From assembly GCA_964396385.1 (NCBI GenBank), contig CAYNFH010000035.1, positions 1 through 37,279 on the forward strand: 37,279 nucleotides of DNA, in the 5' to 3' direction. The notes under the pieces were generated by a model. The model was not told the origin of the DNA, did no database searches, and saw only the letters and a program-made list of their open reading frames with translations. Position 1 is the first letter of the stretch. Each line of letters opens with the position of its first letter. Shown here one piece after another: positions 15,728 to 22,896 of the stretch. The stretch comes from CAYNFH01 sp964396385. Lineage in GTDB: Bacteria; Armatimonadota; Chthonomonadetes; Chthonomonadales; CAJBBX01. The position numbers and the translations under genes are program-made.

Positions 15728-15863
15728 GTAAGGGAGGCCACACAGGGCCGCCCGCCTTTGTGCCCGGCGGCTGAAGCCAGGGCAACAAGAACACAAAGCC
15801 CGCCTGCACGGACTCGGGAGTCCGGAAACGGCCGGACGGGCGGCCCTGTGTGGCCTCCCTTAC
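15728..15863. mobile_element. MITE-like element with perfect 27-bp terminal inverted repeats
   Basis: A 27-base left arm (15728-15754) is exactly complementary to the right arm (15837-15863). The 82-base interior has its own smaller inverted repeats (CTTTGTG with CACAAAG; GGACTC with GAGTCC) and encodes nothing. The interior wording (GCGGCTGAAGCC, ACAAAGCCCGCCTGC) resembles short repeats I know from cyanobacteria and other phyla. No clear target-site duplication is visible. Confidence 0.65.
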
Positions 15864-15914
15864 ACCGGAACGATGCGATCCACCGGCACCTTCCCTGAGA
15901 GTTCTCTAAGAAAG

Positions 15915-15945
15915 TTCATGGGCATGAAACATTCACATGCGTGAA
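15915..15945. promoter_or_regulatory. Two TTCA-n6-TGAA palindromes (operator pair)
   Basis: TTCATGGGCATGAA (15915-15928) and TTCACATGCGTGAA (15932-15945) share the half-site TTCA/TGAA, 17 bp centre to centre. The second covers the -35 and spacer of the promoter at 15932-15959, so repression is the natural reading. Confidence 0.5.
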
Positions 15946-15959
15946 CCGTCTGATACAAT
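15932..15959 (+). promoter_or_regulatory. Probable promoter of the sigma-like gene
   Basis: TTCACA (15932-15937) and TACAAT (15954-15959) are 16 bases apart, each 5/6 to consensus. The start would be near 15966, about 128 bases before the GTG start codon. Confidence 0.5.
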
Positions 15960-16093
15960 AGAAGGGAAGGACACGCGCGCCGTCGAAAAATCGGACAGAG
16001 TTCCCGAAAATGGGGTGTCACGATGTGGGCGGAGCTGCGTAAGGGACTGATGACGGGACGTTTCCGCAGGTCCTGTCCGTGAGGAGGCTGCAA

Positions 16094-17632
16094 GTGGCCA
16101 CTATCGATTCCGCCCGGATCGCCGTTGGGGAGATCGCGCTCCGCGCCGCAGAGGAGCCCGATCTGGTTGGCGCCGCGGAGCTCATTCTCCGTCGCTACAG
16201 TGCCCGCGCGATCTCACTGCTCACGTCCGCCCGCCAGATGGATGACGGCCGGTGGATCTCTCCCCGCCTGAGCGCCAACGACTGCTACGTGGCGCTGGAC
16301 GAGGCGTGCCGTAAGATGGCCCGGGTGGCCCTTCGGCGGCACCGACAAGCTTTTGCGGGGGATGGACCGGGGTTTGCCGACAGCCTGGACCGCATCTTCC
16401 CCGACCCGGTGGCATATCTCGCGCGAGCCATCAAGTCCGTCATCAGCGACGAGGCGCGGGTGGCCCGCCGGGACGTACCTACCATCTCACTGGACCAGCC
16501 GCTGGGCGCGGAGGACGGAGAGGGCTCGCTGCACCTGAGCGACACGGTCTCCGAGACGCGCTCCTGGAAGCTGCCGGAGACGGCGCTGGTGGAGAAGGAC
16601 GAGCGCAAGGCATTCCGCGCCGCGCTTGGCCACGCGCTGAAGTCCATCCCCGCGAACTACCTGGAAGCGCTCAAAAGAGATATCGCGCGCGACCGGGACC
16701 GCGCCGCGGGTCTGAAGGTGACTCCGGAGACGGACCGCGAGCGACAGACGGTGTGCCGCGCCCGCGCCGCCCTGGTGACCATCCTGAAGCGGGAGTGCGG
16801 TGAAGACAATCCGTTTATACGCCTTCTGGCCCAACAGAGGAGCAGCCGGGTGCGACGCAAGCCACAACCTTCCGCCGGTTGGAGCGGTGAGCGACAGGAG
16901 TCCCTCTTCCGCAAGCTGATGCAGACGGGGTGGGCCGAGCGCGCCGCCGCAATGACCGATGAATCGGTCGACGAGGCAGTCGTCAACGAAGTGAGCAAGG
17001 TGAGCCAGGCCGCGCCGCCTTCGCCGGAGCTGCGGCAGGCGATGCGGGTGATGGATCTCTATACGGTGGACCAGCCGCGCCCCAAGACGCCGCACGCGGC
17101 CGAGCTGTACGCGCGGGCCCGGGAGCTGCGCCAGGTCGGCAAGCTGGAAGAGGCGCTGAAGCACTACCGCGCCTGCTACGACGCCGAGCCGACATTTATT
17201 GAGGCGCTGAACGAGGTCGGCGTGATGTACAGCCAGCTTGGCAACCTGCGGGACGCGCTCAAGGTGTACCTGACCATCATTGAGCGGGACCCGCCGGGTG
17301 AGCACAAGTACATCGCGGCGACGAACGCGGCGGACATCTACCTGACGTGGTTCGACGCGGGCCGGAACCGGGAGCGGAACATTGAGCAGGCGACGCACTT
17401 CGCGAAGCTGGCGATGCAGAAGCCGACTCCAATGCGGGCCTGCAACCTGCTGCTGGCGTATGCCAAGGATCGGTTCTATGAAGATGCGCGGCAGGTGATG
17501 GAGTTTGTACTGAAGACAAACAGCCCGAGCTGTCCCGCGGAGAAGTTCCTTCAGACGCTGTTCCAGATCCGCGACGCGGACCTGGTGGCATGGTGGAGCT
17601 GGCTGGACGCCGAAATAGAGAAGGAGCAATAG
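16094..17632 (+). CDS. Sigma-70-family-like protein fused to a C-terminal TPR region
   Basis: Protein of 512 residues. The N-terminal half looks like a divergent ECF-type sigma factor: a region-2-like helix set ending YLARAIKSVISDEARVARRD followed by SLDQPLG, then a region-4-like block (LKSIPANYLEAL to RERQTVCRARAALVTIL, about residues 183-234). After a linker, TPR-like motifs follow (AELYARARELRQVGKLEEALKHYRACYDAEPTFIEALNEVGVMYSQLG). The GTG at 16094 is chosen because GAGGAGG lies six bases upstream; a GTG five codons earlier is possible. Sigma factors with protein-binding C-terminal extensions usually sense a partner through that extension. The helix-turn-helix of region 4 is weak, so DNA binding is not certain. 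The stop is five bases from the next gene. Confidence 0.65.
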   Translation: MATIDSARIAVGEIALRAAEEPDLVGAAELILRRYSARAISLLTSARQMDDGRWISPRLSANDCYVALDEACRKMARVALRRHRQAFAGDGPGFADSLDRIFPDPVAYLARAIKSVISDEARVARRDVPTISLDQPLGAEDGEGSLHLSDTVSETRSWKLPETALVEKDERKAFRAALGHALKSIPANYLEALKRDIARDRDRAAGLKVTPETDRERQTVCRARAALVTILKRECGEDNPFIRLLAQQRSSRVRRKPQPSAGWSGERQESLFRKLMQTGWAERAAAMTDESVDEAVVNEVSKVSQAAPPSPELRQAMRVMDLYTVDQPRPKTPHAAELYARARELRQVGKLEEALKHYRACYDAEPTFIEALNEVGVMYSQLGNLRDALKVYLTIIERDPPGEHKYIAATNAADIYLTWFDAGRNRERNIEQATHFAKLAMQKPTPMRACNLLLAYAKDRFYEDARQVMEFVLKTNSPSCPAEKFLQTLFQIRDADLVAWWSWLDAEIEKEQ

Positions 17633-17637
17633 CTGCG

Positions 17638-17868
17638 ATGAGAATCGTGTCCAATATAACCCGAACGCTGCTGGCCGGCGCCCTGGCGCTCTCGCTGGGG
17701 ACGGCGCTGGTACAGCCTGCGTCCGCCAGCGTCCAGAAGCACGCGAGCATCAGCCGGCCGGTCTGCGGTGACGGGCAGGAGACGCACGGCGGTCCCCGCC
17801 GGCACTTCATGCTGGCCAGCCATCCCCTGTGGGGCGATGGGCAGGAGACCCACGGCGGCCCACGCTGA
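17638..17868 (+). CDS. Short exported peptide with a duplicated GDGQETHGGPR motif
   Basis: A 76-residue protein begins five bases after the sigma-like gene. Residues 1-32 form a clear signal peptide (basic start, LLAGALALSLGTALV core, ASA end). The mature part of about 44 residues contains GDGQETHGGPR twice, the second copy ending the protein; the copies are separated by RHFMLASHPLW. The DNA of the copies differs at third positions, which points to selection on the peptide. It has one Cys. No family was recognised. Coupling to the sigma-like gene suggests it is a signal, an effector or a target of that regulator. A clean terminator follows. Confidence 0.6.
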   Translation: MRIVSNITRTLLAGALALSLGTALVQPASASVQKHASISRPVCGDGQETHGGPRRHFMLASHPLWGDGQETHGGPR

Positions 17869-17892
17869 GCCGCAGCCCGAGCCTAAATCCAG

Positions 17893-17925
17893 GAGGCCGC
17901 GCCCGTCCGGGGTGCGGCCTCTTTT
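17893..17925 (+). terminator. Rho-independent terminator
   Basis: GAGGCCGC (17893-17900) pairs with GCGGCCTC (17914-17921), followed by TTTT. It closes the sigma-like/peptide operon. Confidence 0.8.
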
Positions 17926-17931
17926 ACGTGG

Positions 17932-17961
17932 TTGCCACCGTTTCGTCTGGTTCGCTATAAT
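17932..17961 (+). promoter_or_regulatory. Promoter of the Uma2 gene
   Basis: TTGCCA (17932-17937) and a perfect TATAAT (17956-17961) are 18 bases apart, about 48 bases before the ATG. Confidence 0.6.
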
Positions 17962-18009
17962 CTCCCCAGATTGCTTGCGTTGCGGCATGGCCGGAGAGGA
18001 CGATTCCAC

Positions 18010-18654
18010 ATGGTCACGACAGCACCGCCGCTAGAGCGGATTGTAGAGGAGCGGATCCTGTTCTCCACCGAGAGCCCCATGGACTTCGAGGAGTACCTCG
18101 ACGTGTTCATGTGGGCGGAAGGCCATATCGAGCTGGTAAACGGGGTCCCGGTGGAGCGCATGGCTGCAAACCTATTTCATGAGAAGCTGTTCTCCTGGCT
18201 GCATACCCTTCTCTACACGTACGTTGATGACCGAAACCTGGGGCTGGTACTGGGCTCTCGCAGCGCCGTGAAGATCAGTCAGTATGGTGGACGTTTGCCA
18301 GACATCCTATTCATTCGGCAGGACCAGGTGGACATCGCGCAACAGAGGGCCATTTATGGCCCTCCGGACCTGGTAATCGAGCTCGTCTCGCCGGGAGACC
18401 GGCCCTCGGATCTGCACGCCCTGGAGACGGACTATCGCTCTGTCGGCGTACCGGAGATCTGGTTCGTGGACCCTCAGAAGCGGCGCGTACGGGCGCTCCG
18501 GAGGCGGGAAGCGGACTACGAAGTGGAGAAGTTGTCGAGCGGGGCGGTCCGCTCCGATTCGATGCCCGGATTCATGGTGGAGCTCGCCTGGCTCTTCGAC
18601 GAGCCCAGGCCCAAGCCCGCCGAAGCCATCGCCCGCATGGCTCCGGAACCGTAG
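18010..18654 (+). CDS. Uma2 family (DUF820) putative PD-(D/E)xK nuclease-fold protein
   Basis: Protein of 214 residues from the ATG at 18010, which follows a GGAGAGGA block. It has the hallmarks of the Uma2 family: M-x-x-x-E-x-x-E-L-V-N-G-like text (AEGHIELVNGVPVERM), GRLPDILFI with the conserved Asp, PPDLVIELVSPG with the conserved Glu, and GVPEIWFVDP. The family is very abundant in Cyanobacteria, Chloroflexota and Armatimonadota; nuclease activity is proposed from the fold and biology is unknown. The Lys usually seen four residues before the conserved Tyr upstream of GVPEYW appears to be Leu here, so catalytic competence is uncertain. It is a monocistronic gene with its own promoter. Confidence 0.85.
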   Translation: MVTTAPPLERIVEERILFSTESPMDFEEYLDVFMWAEGHIELVNGVPVERMAANLFHEKLFSWLHTLLYTYVDDRNLGLVLGSRSAVKISQYGGRLPDILFIRQDQVDIAQQRAIYGPPDLVIELVSPGDRPSDLHALETDYRSVGVPEIWFVDPQKRRVRALRRREADYEVEKLSSGAVRSDSMPGFMVELAWLFDEPRPKPAEAIARMAPEP

Positions 18655-18666
18655 GTCGCCGCACGG

Positions 18667-18696
18667 TTGCGGCATCTCGGCGCGGTTTGGTATACT
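18667..18696 (+). promoter_or_regulatory. Promoter of tRNA-Lys
   Basis: TTGCGG (18667-18672) and TATACT (18691-18696) are 18 bases apart. The -10 ends 11 bases before the mature tRNA. Confidence 0.65.
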
Positions 18697-18707
18697 AGAC
18701 GCCGCGC

Positions 18708-18779
18708 GGATCCGTAGCGCAGTGGTAGCGCAGGTGACTCTTAATCACTTGGTCGGAGGTTCGAATCCTCCCGGATCCA
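18708..18779 (+). tRNA. tRNA-Lys (anticodon CTT)
   Basis: A 72-base cloverleaf: acceptor stem GGATCCG/CGGATCC, D stem GCGC/GCGC, anticodon stem GGTGA/TCACT with loop CTCTTAA (anticodon CTT), T stem GGAGG/CCTCC with TTCGAAT loop, discriminator A. CCA is not encoded. An integrase gene begins 83 bases downstream, a common arrangement where the tRNA 3' end is an attachment site. Confidence 0.97.
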
Positions 18780-18801
18780 TAATCTGAATAATTGAGCTCT
18801 C

Positions 18802-18830
18802 TTGACACTTGTTGCTGATTCCGATATACC
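18802..18830 (+). promoter_or_regulatory. Strong promoter of the tyrosine recombinase gene
   Basis: TTGACA (18802-18807) and TATACC (18825-18830) are exactly 17 bases apart, 32 bases before the ATG. Confidence 0.7.
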
Positions 18831-18862
18831 TGGAATTAGCTAGAAAGTAACAGTGAGCTCAT

Positions 18863-19873
18863 ATGGACAGAGTTTTACCCTCCGTAGGCTGGGACGAAGC
18901 CGTCCGCGGCTACCTCATCCACCTCAAAGCGGTCCGCGCCAAAAGAACCGTCCTCTTCTACCAGGGGCGCCTCAAGTGCCTCGCGCGCTGGGCGCAGGAC
19001 GCGGATATCCCCATCGCCCGCTTCGGCAAGCGCCACCTGGACGAGTACCTTGTCTCCCGCGCAGAGGCCGGGATCGGGCAGACCACACTCCACCACGATG
19101 CGCTCGCCGCCAAGGTGTTCCTGAAGTGGTGCGTGCGAAACGACATCATCGGCCGCTCGCTGCTGGCCGATTACGAGGTACGCACCGCTCCCAAGCCCGC
19201 CAAGTACATGCCCACCGAGGAGGATATGCGCTCCCTGCTGGACGCCCTGCACACGTTTTGGGACCCGGAACAGAACCCGGAGTCGCGCTACTGCTCGCCC
19301 GACAAGCGCAGCTTCCACCGCGACCGTAACTACGCCGTCGTGATGCTCCTTCTAGATAGCGCTTGCCGGATAGGGGAGGTGCTCGGACTTACCCTGGACG
19401 ACTACCAGGCGAGCGCCCGGCAGATCTTAGTACGTAAGAGCAAGGGGCGCGAGCCTCGCGCCATCCCGGTCTCGCGCGACTGTGCGGAGGCCATCGCCGA
19501 GTGGCTCAAGATCCGCGCCCGGACCATGGAGAGCGTCCGCAAGGAAGACGACGAGGGGTGGCTCTTCATCAGCGAGACCGGTACCCAGATCGACGGCGGC
19601 CGGTTCCTCAAGACCCTGAAGCGGATCACGGATTCCGTGGGCCTCACCCGCCAGATCACCCTGCACAGCCTGCGGCGGTTCAGCCTGAACCGGCTCTCCA
19701 AGCACAACCTGCTGGCGGCGCAGGCCATCGCCGGGCACAAGGACCCGCGGACAACGCTGATCTATACCCGGATAGACCCGGACTTCGTGCGGGCGATGCA
19801 TGACCAGGTGGGCGTAGTACGAGGGATCTTAGGCAGCAAGCGGGCCGAGAAGAGGAAGCGGCTCGTGCGATGA
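18863..19873 (+). CDS. Tyrosine recombinase/integrase
   Basis: Protein of 336 residues. The N-terminal SAM-like core-binding domain spans about 10-105. The catalytic domain shows the full set of active residues: Arg169 (SACRIGEVLGL), Lys in RKSKG (about 192-194), His268 and Arg271 (HSLRRF), His292 (GHKDPRTT) and nucleophile Tyr301 (LIYTRID). It should therefore be active. Its position directly behind tRNA-Lys and before debris suggests it integrated a genomic island there. The size and XerD-like organisation also allow a stand-alone recombinase. No duplicate of the tRNA 3' end was seen by eye elsewhere in the window. Confidence 0.9.
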   Translation: MDRVLPSVGWDEAVRGYLIHLKAVRAKRTVLFYQGRLKCLARWAQDADIPIARFGKRHLDEYLVSRAEAGIGQTTLHHDALAAKVFLKWCVRNDIIGRSLLADYEVRTAPKPAKYMPTEEDMRSLLDALHTFWDPEQNPESRYCSPDKRSFHRDRNYAVVMLLLDSACRIGEVLGLTLDDYQASARQILVRKSKGREPRAIPVSRDCAEAIAEWLKIRARTMESVRKEDDEGWLFISETGTQIDGGRFLKTLKRITDSVGLTRQITLHSLRRFSLNRLSKHNLLAAQAIAGHKDPRTTLIYTRIDPDFVRAMHDQVGVVRGILGSKRAEKRKRLVR

Positions 19874-20379
19874 CCGACGAAAAGGGCTTCAGAAAACGAG
19901 GCGCCCACCGCTCGTCGCGCTCACTTGGCAACGAAGCGCTTCATTTGAGCACGAATCTTGCTACTTCACGCTCAAATGGGACATCCGTTCCCGCCCTTCG
20001 GTGGCAAAACTAAGCGCTGTACTATGCGGCCCTCTTCCGAGAAGTATACCCGACGCGAGCGCATGGTGAATCGATCCGTCCGGGGTACTCTGCGGACCGA
20101 AGCGTACGCGGAACACGACCGTGCACAGCCAGGCAGCCTAACTAGCGGATACGAGCGTGCGTAGTGAAGTGAAGGAGGAGCCCAGAACTTGTTGGTGAAT
20201 CCTAACTAAACGTCAGTGGTGCTCACGCGATTCGCCAGGCCGCTCCGATGGCGATGAATATGCGCCGCAGCCCGCCCTGGAGCCGAGTTCACACCCTTTT
20301 GGCACTGGACCTTCTACGTTGAGCATAGCGTTGCGCGGCCGACGGACCCGCGCATCACGCGCAGTCCCGCTATGGTGCC
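19874..20379. other. Non-coding stretch behind the integrase
   Basis: No credible gene. A 9-bp inverted repeat (CATTTGAGC 19942-19950 with GCTCAAATG 19970-19978, loop 19) could be an integrase arm site or a terminator. The remainder looks like degraded sequence leading into the transposase remnant. Confidence 0.35.
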
Positions 20380-20636
20380 GGTTCCAGGACGACTTCCTTG
20401 CCGCTCACCAAACCAGGGTCGCGGAAGCCCGCGTACTCCTCGAACAGTGCCACGAGGAGTACAATACCGACCGCCCGCGCGAGTCTCTCGGCTATCCGAG
20501 GCCAGCACAGTTCAACAAGCCGCGGCGCGAGCGTCAGTACTCGCAGGACGGAGTCCAGGTCTCCGAGTCGGCCAGTACCGTCGGACAGATCACGGGCGGA
20601 GGTGCTACATTTGATTACTTGGATGAAACCTTGTAG
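20380..20636 (+). pseudogene. IS3-type transposase C-terminal remnant
   Basis: Only the tail of a DDE transposase is recognisable: VAEARVLLEQCHEEYNTDRP followed by RESLGYPRPAQFN, the standard end of IS3-family OrfB/integrase-core proteins. The upstream core with the first two catalytic acids is missing, no inverted repeats were found, and the residues after the motif do not match the family. It is an old fragment. Confidence 0.6.
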
Positions 20637-20752
20637 GCTGAGGTTGCACATCCCGATCTGAGCGGCTCGGTGCGAAACCGCGGAAAAGTACAGCGCTCCT
20701 GGCGGTTATTCTGCCAAATCATACCAACCATCTACTTGTTGAGGCAATCCCG

Positions 20753-21158
20753 TGCATGAGACACCCAGTTCATCGGCTGCGTGGAGCACGTTCCAGTTGC
20801 TGGAAGGGATCGTCCGGCGGAACTTAGCCCGCTTGTCGCAGCCGACGGGGAGCGGCCTGGCGTATGGAACCATGTGCTGACCGACACTGAGGCTCGGAGG
20901 AGCTTCCCCAACCGCGGCCTCATCGCGCGGTTTTACGCACCAGAGTCGCTTCAGGTTGGCTCAATGTGGCGGTTTGCTGTCGACGAGACCAACAAATTCG
21001 ACCCTGACAACGCATATCGTGATAGGTATAAGGTAGTGGGTGATCCCGAACCGCCGACGGAAATCTTGGAGCTCGGCGACAGCAGTGACTTCGATGAAGT
21101 AGGCCTGCGGGCGACTGTAGAGCCGCGGCAGACCGGTTCGAAGACCTTACGAAGCTGA
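20753..21158 (+). pseudogene. Frameshifted unknown gene
   Basis: Two frames look like parts of one protein. From GTG at 20753 a frame reads QLLEGIVRRNLARLSQPTGSGL and stops at 20881. A second frame continues from about 20865 with GVWNHVLTDTEARRSFPNRG, then a charged segment containing DETNKFDPDNAYRDRYK. A one-base shift near 20865 would join them into a protein of roughly 130 residues. No family was recognised. It is either a real pseudogene in island debris or a sequencing indel. Confidence 0.35.
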
Positions 21159-21189
21159 TCGCCGACTCGGCAGCCAGGGAGCTGGGGCT

Positions 21190-21290
21190 GGGTGTGCTGC
21201 GGGAAGGGTAAGAAAGGCGGGTCCTTCACTGCGGCACGAGGGATAGTGCTCCTCGCGCCTCCGTTCAGGATGACCATCCCCTCGCTCGCT
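21190..21290 (-). repeat. Dispersed-repeat-like segment
   Basis: On the minus strand the text runs GTCATCCTGAACGGAGGCGC and then CTCGTGCCGCAGTGAAGGA. This wording resembles a short dispersed repeat I recognise from unrelated GC-rich genomes. It encodes nothing. Confidence 0.45.
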
Positions 21291-21406
21291 CGCGACATCT
21301 GAACAGGTACGGGGAGGGGTGATCGGAACCGCCGGGCAGTTTGGCCCGTCTCACTACTAATCAGGCCTCACTGCGCCACTGCGCGACCGGGCCGGGAAGG
21401 GATTCC

Positions 21407-22417
21407 ATGCCTGGTCATGACATCATTGTAGTCGGCGCTTCTGCAGGTGGAGTGGAGGCCATTAGCCGGTTGGCGGCGGACCTGCCCTCGGACCTGCCGG
21501 CCAGCCTCTTTGTGGTCCACCACTTCCCTCCCACGAGCGTGAGCGTGCTGCCCGACATCCTCAACCGCCGTGGACCGCTCTGTGCCGCCAACCCCGAGGA
21601 CGGCGAGGAGATCCGGCCGGGCCGGATCTACGTCGCCCCCCCCGATTTCCACGTGTTGGTCAAGCCGGGTTTGATCCGACTGGCACACGGTCCGAGGGAG
21701 AACGGGCACCGGCCGGCGGTGGACCCGCTTTTCCGTACGGCCGCGCTTGCGTACGGCAGGCGTGTAGTCGGCGTGATCCTCAGCGGCACTCTAGACGACG
21801 GGACGGCCGGGCTAGCGGTAATCCGGTCGCGCGGCGGAATGGCGGTGGTGCAGGACCCGAAGGACGCCCTCTATCCGGGGATGCCGCGCAGCGCCCTGGA
21901 GAACGTCGGCGCGGACTACGTTCTGCCGCTGGATAGGATCGGCTCGGTGCTCGTGCGGCTGGCGCACGAGGAGGTGGACGAAGGAGAAATGCCCATGCCG
22001 GAAGAGGGAGAGAGGGACATCGCCGAAGGCGCCATCGTGCCTCTTGAGAAGCATCCTTATCCGGGCCCTCCCTCAGTGTTCACCTGCCCGGAGTGCGGGG
22101 GTGCCCTGTGGGAGTTCCGGGAGGGCGAGCTGATGCGCTTCCGCTGCCACGTGGGCCACGGCTATACGGCGGAGGCGCTGCTCGATGCTCAATCAGCGGA
22201 CCTGGAGATGGCGCTCTGGTCCGCGCTGCGCGCGCTGGAGGAGAACGCGGCGCTCGCGAGGCGCATGGAGGATCGTGCCAGGGAAAAGGGGCACCAGATG
22301 ACGGCCGAACGCTTCGAGCGGCACCGCTCGGATACCGAACAGCGCGCCGACCTCATCCGAAACGTCCTTACCAGCAGCAAGCTCGGCCTGGAAGGCAACG
22401 GAGACGAGCCCCGGTAA
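21407..22417 (+). CDS. CheB-type protein-glutamate methylesterase without receiver domain, with C-terminal zinc-binding-like domain
   Basis: Protein of 336 residues from the ATG at 21407. The CheB catalytic domain starts at once: IIVVGASAGG with Ser12, VVHHFP with His39, and LSGTLDDGTAG with Asp131, the expected Ser-His-Asp triad. There is no N-terminal receiver, so control is not through direct phosphorylation. The C-terminal part has CPECGG and FRCHVGHGYTAEALL (four potential Cys/His ligands) followed by a long charged helix. This extension is common in stand-alone CheB proteins of bacterial stress-signalling clusters. It opens a group with a histidine kinase, a second CheB and a CheR on the same strand, though about 480 bases separate it from the kinase. 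The start is chosen by alignment to the fold; the ribosome binding site is weak. Confidence 0.88.
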   Translation: MPGHDIIVVGASAGGVEAISRLAADLPSDLPASLFVVHHFPPTSVSVLPDILNRRGPLCAANPEDGEEIRPGRIYVAPPDFHVLVKPGLIRLAHGPRENGHRPAVDPLFRTAALAYGRRVVGVILSGTLDDGTAGLAVIRSRGGMAVVQDPKDALYPGMPRSALENVGADYVLPLDRIGSVLVRLAHEEVDEGEMPMPEEGERDIAEGAIVPLEKHPYPGPPSVFTCPECGGALWEFREGELMRFRCHVGHGYTAEALLDAQSADLEMALWSALRALEENAALARRMEDRAREKGHQMTAERFERHRSDTEQRADLIRNVLTSSKLGLEGNGDEPR

Positions 22418-22896
22418 GAACGGCGGGGGACGGAGGACCGAGGAAGACGGTAGACGGAGGACGGAATCCGTCAACGGTTTAGGAGTGCCCCACCGGACCG
22501 AAAGGCAAGCACCGCACCGTGCGGCAGCCGAGTCGCCGCGATGCCCGCTGGAGCCGCGCGTGCGTACACGTGACACGGGCTGCCTGGCAGGCGCTCTTGG
22601 CGCGCTCGCACAGCCGCTCGGCGTCCTCACGTGTTGCGCGCGTCCTCCCCCATACCGACTTCCCATCCACCATCCGCGGAATACCGAACCTGACGACGGT
22701 CATGATTACCGCCTCACTGTGCCGAATTTGCAGGAAACTGATCTCTACAATACCCGCTCTGGCGCCTTCCACAGCGGCTCCATCTTCTCCTACCAGGAAT
22801 CTCACGCTCCGTGTTGAATGAGTTTAGGACTTCGCTTTGCATGCCTCAGCGGTCCCGCGGTTGCTTCACGTTGATCCCTACTGCCGGCGGTACTGA
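22418..22896. other. Intergenic stretch with short direct repeats
   Basis: The left end (about 22425-22470) repeats a GACGGAGGAC-type word several times, a dispersed-repeat style seen elsewhere in this window. The rest holds one possible small minus-strand gene (22479-22703) and presumably the promoter of the kinase gene, where nothing clear was found. Confidence 0.4.
22479..22703 (-). CDS. Possible small protein of unknown function
   Basis: A 74-residue frame from ATG at 22703, preceded by GAGG eight bases upstream. Third codon positions are GC-rich like neighbouring genes, and the peptide is basic with four Cys and an REDAERLCERAK helix. No family was recognised. It lies antisense to the flanking signalling genes in an otherwise empty stretch; a spurious frame is quite possible. 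Confidence 0.3.
   Translation of the reverse strand: MTVVRFGIPRMVDGKSVWGRTRATREDAERLCERAKSACQAARVTCTHARLQRASRRLGCRTVRCLPFGPVGHS

Larger units (their letters stand above)
15561..16093. other. Regulatory intergenic region between divergent genes
   Basis: This 530-base region holds no gene. From left to right it contains a probable minus-strand promoter for the subtilisin gene, two CRP/FNR-type palindromes, a long perfect inverted repeat of MITE type (15728-15863), two TTCA-n6-TGAA palindromes and a plus-strand promoter for the sigma-like gene. Each is listed separately. Confidence 0.7.

Noticed and set aside
16487..17629. 380-codon minus-strand frame opposite the sigma/TPR gene
   Set aside because: No start signals or domains. 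TPR and sigma-like motifs are on the plus strand.
22485..22817. 110-codon plus-strand frame between the CheB and kinase genes
   Set aside because: Low-complexity composition, no ribosome binding site, and the opposite strand has a somewhat more gene-like frame.
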